In this document: piece after piece, positions 56,807 through 64,000 of the stretch
Layout: each line of letters starts with the position of its first letter
Position numbering within the stretch: the stretch's first letter is position 1
Assembly: GCA_002104985.1 (NCBI GenBank)
Contig: MCGO01000023.1
Span: 186,001 to 250,000 of the forward strand
Reading direction: 5' to 3'
Length of the DNA stretch: 64,000 nucleotides
From: Rhizoclosmatium globosum
Taxonomy: Eukaryota; Chytridiomycota; Chytridiomycetes; Chytridiales; Chytriomycetaceae
The notes under the pieces: model-generated
Seen by the model: the letters and a program-made list of their open reading frames with translations, nothing else
Database searches by the model: none
What the model was told of the DNA's origin: nothing
Made by a program: the position numbers and the translations under genes

Positions 56807-57823
56807 TTAAGAAAACTGGGATAGGTACTGTTTAAACCGATTTAGCGTTCATACAACAATGACATACTCTCTGAAACACTCACACTCTCGGCTACAATAC
56901 GTGCACGCGCATTGATGCTCAACTTCATTTCACTAATCTCCTTGTCAACTTCTTCCATAAACTGGATAATAAAGTCAACGAGCTTGTGCTTGAACATGGC
57001 CTCTGTGTGGAAGTTGGTGATCAAGAACGAAATGTCGTATCCCTGTTTTTGATAGATATAAGAAGGAATTATTCATTTGAACGCACAGTCTCTAAATACA
57101 GAGGACGCACCTGAATTGCCTTGCGTCTGAGAATGACAAAGTTCTCTGCTCTCATCATCAAGAATCGAGTAAACATGTGTGCCAACACTCGCTCCAAGTC
57201 ATCAGCCTGCTTGATTTTGATGCTGATGCGCAACGAGTTGATGCTCGGTTCAATCAGCACTTTCTCGTTCTCGTTACGCGAAATGACCACGGGCGTCAAG
57301 AGCGACTCCTTTGTTGTTCTGTTGTGTCATTCGAATTGTTTAGTTTGATTTTGTTTAGAACAGAGACGACTCGATAGTTCAGACATTGAGGCCAAGAGAA
57401 TTGATGTGTGTACCGACAGATCATCACTCCTTCAAGCAAGTTGCTGTCCTGACATCCACAGAATCCCATCATCCAATCCAGAGAGCGACGCGCATCGATC
57501 ACATCCAGATCCAGAGCAAACACTGTCCGCCGGTGTCCATTAAAACTCCCCACTCTCTCACTCTCCCTCCAACCCTCTCCCTCTGCCTCCACACCCACTG
57601 CCCATCACAAAAACACCTTAAATATATGCATATACTCAACTGAGCCTCAATCTCAGGCTTGTTGTGCCTCTCAACAACCTGTGACGAAAAGTTCTCCAGA
57701 CACATGGCTGCAGTCAACGTGGCGCGCACTGCTGTGAGGTATGGGCGGAGTGTATTCGACTGTGAGAGGCAGGTTAGTCCTTTGGTTGTGAGAGGAAATG
57801 GGTGAGTGTGGTGTGGATACCAT
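56807..57823 (-). CDS. ARPC4: ARPC4, Arp2/3 complex 20-kDa subunit
   Basis: Exon 1 is the start codon alone (57823-57821), followed at once by a 61-nt intron (57820-57760); exon 2 begins [15 protein letters not shown] and ends at [14 protein letters not shown]. Exon 3 (after a roughly 310-nt intron) reads [19 protein letters not shown] to [16 protein letters not shown]; exon 4 reads [16 protein letters not shown] to ARARIVAES, and a 56-nt intron leads to YLSQFS and the stop at 56807, matching the EEFLKNF end of other ARPC4 proteins. The complex nucleates branched actin and underlies amoeboid movement and endocytosis. Confidence 0.93.
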
Positions 57824-58177
57824 TTCTGTGGTTTTAATTTGTTTGCTTTTTTGTGATAATAAAGTAACACGCGAGAGGCAAACGACGGATCAACATCAAA
57901 GTCTTATTGTGTTTTTAAAGTTATGCAAGCAAGGTTATGGCGAAGGGTACCATGAATTGTTGATTTAAGCTCCATTCTGACCCACACACAACTTGCGTTG
58001 CAGACCTTCCTTACACCCAAGCAATTCAAAGATGCAGCAGTCAAGTTGTCGTACAATTCTTGATTAACTTTTCACCCATTCCGGCGCAATGAATAGTATT
58101 GTGAGCTGGAGCTGTCTTGAGCGAATCTTTCCCAACCTTGCTCCCACACTCGAACTCACCGCCGCCGTCAAAAGATG
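57824..58177. other. intergenic, no gene seen
   Basis: It lies between the ARPC4 start and tRNA-Glu. No coding or RNA gene was recognised. Confidence 0.5.
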
Positions 58178-58248
58178 CTCCCGACGGGGAATTGAACCCC
58201 GGTCACGGCCGTGAAAGGGCCGGATCTTAACCACTAGACGATCTGGGA
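58178..58248 (-). tRNA. tRNA-Glu(TTC)
   Basis: Minus strand: TCCCAGA then GTCTAGTGGTTAAGAT (D arm), an anticodon arm with loop CTTTCAC (anticodon TTC), a perfect T arm GGGG-TTCAATT-CCCC, then GTCGGGA. The acceptor stem shows two likely mismatches (positions 5-68 A/C and 7-66 A/G) and one G/T pair, so the gene may be weakened; the rest is canonical for tRNA-Glu. Confidence 0.82.
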
Positions 58249-58627
58249 CGTGTTTATCTTTATCATTGGTAAACATTTGTTACGTAATTGATTTAACGCG
58301 ATATGCCCAAACAGAGCAACTGCTGATAAAAATTATAGTATAGGTGCATTAAACCTCTGCGTATGGCCATGTATATTCATTTGTACAGCTTGGCTCAACG
58401 GCAAACCTGGTTTTGATGCGAAACTTACTTATGGACCTTAAACGCACAAATGACGTGAGCTCGACGCGTTCTCTCTCTTAAAACTCATGGATAAACGGCT
58501 TACGAGAATGGGAGATGTGTCGGGAAACATGTTCACCGACGACAGCGCAAGCTTGCATCCTGAATCTTTTTTTTCAGAAATCACACTCCTTTCACACTCT
58601 TCCCGCCGCCAACGCCAGTAAAACCTG
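58249..58627. other. intergenic, no gene seen
   Basis: It separates the two tRNA genes. No coding frame or RNA fold was recognised. Confidence 0.5.
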
Positions 58628-58709
58628 TGAGCAGAGTGGGATTTGAACCCACGCGTGTTTCCACACTAGCACCTGAAGCTAGCGCCTTAGACCGCTCGGC
58701 CATCTGCCC
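58628..58709 (-). tRNA. tRNA-Leu(CAG)
   Basis: An 82-nt class II tRNA on the minus strand. The acceptor stem is GGGCAGA/TCTGCTC, the D arm TGGCCGAGCGGTCTAAGGCG is typical of tRNA-Leu, and the anticodon stem CTAGC/GCTAG carries loop TTCAGGT (anticodon CAG). A long variable arm (TGTGGAAACACG) and T arm GTGGG-TTCAAAT-CCCAC follow; discriminator A. Confidence 0.92.
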
Positions 58710-59258
58710 GATGATGCGCTGGTTGGAATATTTATCTAGATTTTTAAAGTTTTAATGATTGTGTCTATTTTCCATGAACAAAAGCGTATCAAGATTCTTA
58801 AGGAATCAGTAAGAATTCGGATAGGTTGAAGATATCTAGGCGGCTATGATTTTGCTCTGGAAAGCAGGTCGTGGTAGTTGTGGTAGTTTGTGGCAGCAAT
58901 AACATCAACAGAATATGGGGGTTATGCAAAATACAATTAGCTGCATTTTAAAAGAGAGTCACGCTTTATGTTCTTGTTGCGTCGACTCTTGCGTCATGTT
59001 CAGGCAATTATTTCACGAATTTTGCGTATTCATCAGGCGTCAATTTCCAAATGAAACATCCGAAGTGTAAAATAGCCGCCGTTAAGACAAAAACAAATTC
59101 TTTGTCTCTTTTGGAAGCGGTCTCACGTTTAAATCAGCATAACATCCCCTTTCCCACAAAAAGGGATCCGACCCCTTTCAATTGAAGGCTATAAGAACCA
59201 CCAGCTTTCTCCCTCATATTTACTCATCAAAATATCAGCTCTCAACAACCAAATCAAA
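58710..59258. other. intergenic upstream of the gene at 59259
   Basis: No gene is seen. This stretch holds the probable promoter of the next gene (CACAAAAAGGGATCC and a CTATAAGAACC motif about 65-75 bp before its ATG). Confidence 0.4.
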
Positions 59259-60362
59259 ATGCAATACTTTCCTCAATCTGAATGCTACAACCAGTCCTTC
59301 ATTGGTGGCCAAGCCCCTTTCCGTCGTTATCCTGTCCAGTTCCAGACCGACCATGGTACTCTTCCTCTGACCTTTCTCTTGGTTTCCAAGGTCTTGATTG
59401 TCCTCTTGGCTTCTCTGGTTTGGATTCCACTCAAGGTCTCAATCAACGCTACTACGGTCGCCAGGTCAGTCTCAAACTACAAGTAATATCTAAAGTTCTA
59501 AAAAAATATTTATCTCAGAATATCGGCCGTGGAGCTTTCAGCAAGCCATGGATGAATGCGCTTGAGAACGACTGTTACAACAACAACCAGTTCTCAAGCT
59601 ACAGTCACCACCACTCCGGAATCAACGCCCGAAACATGATGCACGCTGCCAAGGCCAACATTGTCGACGAATTGGTTCAGGACCGTCAACGTGATGAGCT
59701 CCAGGTCAGTTCCTTTTCCCATCCAGTATTCCTCATCTAACCCCTTTCCAACCCCTACCAACCAACCCTTTCACCATCCACAGGCCGACCTCATCAAGCA
59801 ACTCATCAAGAAATCCAGCACTACCACCAACAGAATGGGAGTCGTCCAAGCCCTCCTCTCCGGCCAAAACATCCCCAAGTCCACAGTTGCCAAACTCCTT
59901 ACCCAGGACTTTATCATGGACCAAGTCACTCAAGGTCTCGTCACCAAGATCTTGGACGACAAGGTCACCAACCGTAACGCCGACCATATCATTCACGACT
60001 TGGTGACCGGAAACCCACACTTGCCACACCCAAACCAGAGAGCCGCCGTTGAACGCGAGGTTTGTGTTTCTTAAGCGTTGTACGCGAGGTTTTGGGTATA
60101 TTAACCTCGCTTACAGAACTTTTTGATTGACGATCTGACTTCCAAGGCTGTTCAACGTGTTACTTCTCCATACGCCAACCAAAGATTTGCGTCTGCTGAC
60201 CGTGTTGCGAATGTCTTGGAGTCGTTTGCGGCTGTCGGCCAACAGACTGGAATCGACGCGATTGCCACTCCATTCGGTGTTCAATATGGTGGAATTGGGG
60301 GCTTGAATCGTCTTGGTGGAGTTAACCAAATTTCGGTCAGGATCAGGGATGGTGCTGAATGA
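59259..60362 (+). pseudogene. unrecognised protein gene, one frameshift in exon 1
   Basis: The ATG at 59259 opens MQYFPQSECYNQSFIGG. Near 59348 (GACCGACCATGG) the frame changes to one that reads WYSSSDLSLGFQGLDC and ends exon 1 at GRQ; one missing C would explain it. Then follow exons beginning NIGRGAFSKPWM, ADLIKQLIKKSS and NFLIDDLTSKAVQR, with introns marked by GTCAGT and GAGGTTTGTG donors, to the TGA at 60362. The middle is helical with repeated D-L/V-x-x-K-I-type helices; the C-terminus is Gly-rich (FGVQYGGIGGLNRLGG). The family is not recognised. The rest is well kept, so a base-call error is a real alternative. Confidence 0.55.
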
Positions 60363-60793
60363 ATGTCGATCACGCTATGTATTTATGTTTATACGGCAGC
60401 TCCCTTCTTTCGCTCATTTCTGTTTATTGCTTGTTTTTGATGATGCTGAATAAAGGTTGATGCGCCTTCACTTCTTGCGGCAAAACAGTTTCCAGAATGT
60501 GTTTCTACTCATAAAATTAACATAAGTTTAAGTGCTGATGACAGTAAATCTACGGAAATTGATATAAGTGGCAAAAGGGTATAGGATAAGATTTATAGAG
60601 TTTGGTCTTCAATTAATGAGTATAATGGTACTTTAAGAGAATTGAAGTAATCCCTTGGGGTTGCTTCCAATAACGAAGACATCGTAATGTAAGTCTTTGA
60701 GGATACATGACATGACCCTCAATGAGCCATATTGCATGGCGTAGTTTGCTATTTCATTATTGGGACTTACGTTTAATTCCACATTGTTTCTAA
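60363..60793. other. intergenic, no gene seen
   Basis: AT-rich. A polyadenylation-like AATAAAGG lies near 60450, after the gene ending at 60362. Nothing else was recognised. Confidence 0.4.
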
Positions 60794-61111
60794 TTGTTAT
60801 ATTTGCCGATCTGGATCTATATCTCTGATGTTTTTCTGAACACCAGCAACGTCTTGTTTGGAATTTATTCTTGTGTCAGGCAAGAGAGTTTGAAACGAAT
60901 CTTGCCGTTTGAAGTGTTTATTGTCGCATTCATGTGTTCAACCTCACTTTTGCTATTGCTAAGACTCGCATACCTGCACTATTCTATCATTGTCAAGGAA
61001 GTGAAGCTTCCTGTTGTGAAATGGAGTATTATTGCTGAATCCGGGCCCCTTTCCGCAAGCGCTCCGTTTCTTCTTGGATCTTCACCAATATATTCTTTAT
61101 CAAACGATTAG
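60794..61111 (+). CDS. possible exon of a multi-pass membrane protein
   Basis: The frame encodes about 105 residues with two hydrophobic segments (LYLPIWIYISDVFL and FEVFIVAFMCSTSLLLLLRLAYL), separated by RQESLKRILP. It has no ATG at the start, so it may be an exon, or a fragment, of a larger 7TM-like protein. A second hydrophobic frame overlaps at 61032-61256. No family can be named and no complete gene can be built around it. Confidence 0.3.
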   Translation: MLYLPIWIYISDVFLNTSNVLFGIYSCVRQESLKRILPFEVFIVAFMCSTSLLLLLRLAYLHYSIIVKEVKLPVVKWSIIAESGPLSASAPFLLGSSPIYSLSND

Positions 61112-61321
61112 TTGTATTGCGCTACGTCCCAGTGATTGTGCTTCATCTTTCCACCATCTTCATCTCTCTCATTTTCTGTTTTTACGCGTAATCATATACT
61201 GTCTGAAGATCAGCTCTTTGATAGGTGCGTACAAATTGCCGCTTCATATTTACTAGAAACCTCTCAAAAGTTTAGACGTTCACGATACTTCCAAAATTAA
61301 ATTATCCATAAAATTACCAAC

Positions 61322-61347
61322 TGCCTTCTTAGCTCAGTTGGTCAGAT
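61322..61347 (+). repeat. tRNA 5'-half-like fragment (A-box), copy 1
   Basis: TGCCTTCTTAGCTCAGTTGG followed by TCAGAT reads like the acceptor strand and D arm of a tRNA (A-box TAGCTCAGTTGG), but no anticodon or T arm follows. Confidence 0.55.
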
Positions 61348-61760
61348 CGCCTGCCATGCATCGACGTAGGACCTTATGCAGCAAACAAGCTTGCATTTGA
61401 TCTTACTGGCAATGTTTTGGCGATAGTGATTAATAATGGTTCAACAAAGACGTATGGTGCCAGTTCTGTTCCAGCTGCTTTACGCGATTTTGACTTTGAT
61501 CTTGGGTGTTAGATATAATATCAGAGACAAACAGCGTGGGAAGGATCTTGGGTCAGGAGATGATGCTATCTAGGCAGTTGCTTTCGACAGATCAAACAAC
61601 TTTTTGGTAACAGCTGGATCCGATTGCATGGTACGCGTGTATCAGTAAATAATAGAGTATTTAGCTGCATTCAAGAAGAATAAAGTGCGTTTCAGTGAAT
61701 TTTGGATCATTCGTATGAGTTTTGACCTAATCTAAACCTATTTTCGACACATACATTCAG

Positions 61761-61786
61761 TGCCTTCTTAGCTCAGTTGGTCAGAT
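61761..61786 (+). repeat. tRNA 5'-half-like fragment (A-box), copy 2
   Basis: The same 26 bases as at 61322, again without the rest of a tRNA, followed by the TTTAATTC motif twice. Confidence 0.55.
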
Positions 61787-61801
61787 TTAATTCGATTTAA
61801 T

Positions 61802-62785
61802 TCAAAATTGGGACAAACTCCTCTCCTTAAACGAGATCATAATATGAACATCTTCACCCTGAATAGTAAGAGCCATTTTCTTGGCATCCAATGATGCACG
61901 CAATTTTTTCTCCTAGTATTTTGGAGGTCAGTACTTTGGAGACAGTGTGACTGCATTACCTTTTTCACAAGGCGACCCATTAACGTTGAGACAGGTTCAG
62001 AATCAGAAGTGTCAAGGTCCAAAAACGATCCAATAGCTTGACGTAATTGGTATATCTGTGTTCTTTGTTTCTTTTGAACATTTTGTTCGTTCAAGAATGC
62101 TTCTGCTGCGGTTGCTTTATCCTCTTCCAAGGAGGCAAGCAACCGCGAGGCCTCATCAAAAGCGCGCACCCACAAAGAAGAATTGACGATCATTTCTTTT
62201 GTGACAAGAGAGCGCGCGTTTTCGATGTACTCGGCGTTGTTTGTGTTGCTATTTTAGCGGCGGTGAAGATGGCCAATTGCTGATCAACTGACTTGAGGTG
62301 CTTTGGAAGTTCCGGTGCGTCGAGAACATGTCCTCGTTCGCGCAAGTGGCTGAAGTCGGATTTGAGTTGAGTGTTCATTTTGTTTTCGTGGATTGTTCGG
62401 AAAACAGTTGAAAACACACGTTTGAACTTTGAAGTTTGATTGCAAAAGAATGTCCAGTCAAACAAAGTACCTACCTGAGTGCCGTATGCAACAGCAAACG
62501 TGGCATTAACTTTGTTCTTAGAGCACTTATCGGTGCGCCGTGTGACTGCCGTCGCATTGGTTGGCAACAGCTTCAAGTCAACATTGAGTTCATCGGTCCT
62601 TACTGCTGGTTGGATGTTTTCAAAACGGCAAACAACTCTGAGCGCAACTTCGTTTTGATTTTTTCGAGGACAGCATATTGCTTAGACTTCGTGTGCCCTT
62701 TCAAATGGAGGGAGGCCTCCCTGAGACTCTCTATCGTTTCAACGTGATTGGGGTACAAACCGTTCTTGCTTGGATGATGGATCAT
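61802..62785 (-). CDS. unrecognised coiled-coil protein
   Basis: The gene begins MIHHPSKNGLYP at 62785, with a helical KTKLRSELFAVL segment; the first junction (around 62600) is unclear. Downstream exons join well: CAG|GTAGGT to TTCAAAG|TTCAAACG, then AA|GTCAGT to AAATAG|CAACAC giving NNTNNAEYIENARSL, then AAG|GTAATG to ACTAG|GAGAAA. The protein is rich in charged helices (FDEASRLLASLEEDKATAAEAFL), ending SLSQF with a TGA at 61802. I do not recognise the family; the composition fits a cytoskeletal or kinetochore-type coiled coil, but that is a guess. Confidence 0.5.
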
Positions 62786-62797
62786 ATACAGTTCCTA

Positions 62798-63774
62798 ATG
62801 AATGTTTCTCAGACACGGCGTTTGCCAAGCGGGTCTCCCATCCACTCTCACGTACCTCCTCAACATCATAATCAGATCAAGTCGGAACTTCAGCATCCAC
62901 CACTAAACTATACCAACCAACCTATCTATCAACCAAACGTATATCAATCAAATGCATATCATAATCTTACATCTAATTCCTATACAAACCCCGCTATCCC
63001 TTCCATCCAACCAACTGTCCATATTCCTTTGGCTTACCCCTGCGCTCTTTATCGTGAACCCCTCGCGAAAACAGACATACAGCACCAATTTCTGTTGAAG
63101 TAAACCAAGAAATGCGATTCGATTCTGTCATCGCTTTGAAGGAGTTGGATGTACGACGTCAAATTGACGCCGCCGTCGCTTTAGTTGCAGCGTCAGATTG
63201 AATCAGTCATCACTTTGAAGGAATCTGACGTGAAGGATCGAATTAAGTCGGCCTTGGCTTTGAATGAGTTGGATTTGCAGCTTCGAATCGAATCAGTCAT
63301 TGCAATGAAGGAATCTGATGTCGTGAATTGAATTAAATCAGCTGTGGCTTCGAAGGAATCTGAAGTTGAGGATCGGATTAAATCAGTTGTTGCAATCAAG
63401 GAATCTGAAGTCGCAAATTGAATCTGGCTGTGAAGGAGTCGGAGGTACAATGTCGTATTGATTCTGCTGTAATAGCAGCTCTTGTGGAAAAAGATGCTGT
63501 GTTGAGAAACCAATTAGAACTTGACCACAGAAGCTACAAACATAAACTGGATGACGACTTGAAGAACGACAAGGAAAGCTTTCAACAAGCATTTAAGTGT
63601 GAAGTCACAGCCAAAGTGCAAAAAGAATTGAATTTGGAGCTTCAAATCCTCCAATCTAAATTTAAGTCATCAGTAGAATCAGAGTCAACTGGAAAGCCAT
63701 TCCGGATTTCTACTATTGTTGAAAATTTGTTGGATGATGCTATGATTGAGTTATCGTTGTTGTTTTCCGTATAA
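62798..63774 (+). pseudogene. gene with 15-residue coiled-coil repeats, broken by stops
   Basis: A possible start MNVSQTRRLPS at 62798 opens a His/Pro/Asn/Tyr-rich stretch to a stop at 63103 that sits on a GTAAAC donor-like site. From 63119 to 63440 there are about seven 45-nt units encoding RI[EK]S[VA][IV]A[LM]KES[DE]V, followed by an intact charged helix (63424-63774, ending SLLFSV). Stops inside the array are TGA where other units have CGA (Arg). The family is unknown. The array suggests a long coiled coil in the ancestral protein. Confidence 0.45.
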
Positions 63775-63782
63775 AAGGATGG

Positions 63783-63912
63783 CTGTTGCTACGCTTTGGT
63801 TGTCGCTACAATTTCGTTGTTGCTACGCTTTGGTTTCACGTCGCTACGCTTTGGTTGTTGCTACGCTTTGTATGAAGTCGCTACGCTTTGGTTGTCGCTA
63901 CGCTTTGGTATT
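63783..63912 (+). repeat. short tandem repeat GTTGCTACGCTTTG
   Basis: Units of the type GTYGCTACGCTTTGG recur about seven times with spacings of roughly 17-22 bp from 63783 to 63910. No coding meaning is evident; an open frame (ATLWLSLQFRC...) runs through it by chance. Confidence 0.7.
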
Positions 63913-64000
63913 AAGTCGCGAGGCCAATGGCTGCAACTTGTCTTCGCTTTAGATGGTACGCGTTGCCGCTTTTTCTTTTTTGATTTTTTTTGGATTGCAA

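Larger units (their letters stand above)
61112..61801. other. AT-rich stretch with two tRNA-head fragments
   Basis: No gene is seen. It contains two identical 26-bp tRNA-like fragments, annotated separately at 61322 and 61761. Confidence 0.4.

Overview
This is eukaryotic DNA with short GT-AG introns (mostly 46-65 nt) and dense genes on both strands. The core gene set (SEC11, a DDX21-type helicase, a DBF2/NDR-type kinase, ARPC4, VPS74/GOLPH3, a TBC Rab-GAP) together with NME7, a protein of flagellated cells, points to a zoosporic fungus, most likely a chytrid. That placement is inferred from gene content, not from a database match.

Left part (1-12.4 kb): a cluster of GDSL/SGNH hydrolase paralogues, mostly with an N-terminal membrane anchor and a recurring intron right after the catalytic GDSLTE block. 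An F-box/LRR gene, an NmrA-like gene and a TPR gene with a TIR-like N-terminal domain lie among them. Nearly every gene from 2.3 to 11.3 kb carries single-base frameshifts; the GDSL genes at 608-1626 and 11674-12665 are open.

Middle part (12.4-42.1 kb): a segment of about 9.3 kb (tail of a GDSL gene, DBF2-like kinase, a second GDSL gene, a coiled-coil gene, SEC11, DDX21-type helicase) occurs twice in direct orientation, at 12402-21748 and 31821-42084. The second copy is bounded on both sides, without a gap, by a 90-bp direct repeat (31731-31820 and 42085-42174), as if a gene-sized block had been inserted with duplication of its target. Between the copies lie an inverted-repeat island (21.85-23.16 kb), a decayed Helitron with HUH/Y2 Rep and PIF1-like helicase (23.5-30.8 kb), and an exon of a divergent, CENP-A-like histone H3. 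The second copy also carries an 874-bp non-autonomous element with long inverted repeats and a 9-bp target duplication, sitting in the SEC11/DDX21 intergenic promoter region.

Right part (42.2-64 kb): a complete Ty1/copia element with LTRs that look identical and a 5-bp target duplication sits 42 bp upstream of the start codon of a gene of unknown family, which has a tandem paralogue. Then follow the TBC Rab-GAP and NME7 (divergent), VPS74/GOLPH3, ARPC4, tRNA-Glu and tRNA-Leu, an unrecognised gene with one frameshift, two short tRNA-head fragments, an unrecognised coiled-coil gene, a decayed 15-residue repeat gene, and a short tandem array at the right edge. A tRNA-Phe lies near the left end.

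The inferred order of events in the middle is: block insertion with the 90-bp duplication, then the TIR element, then the copia element (youngest).
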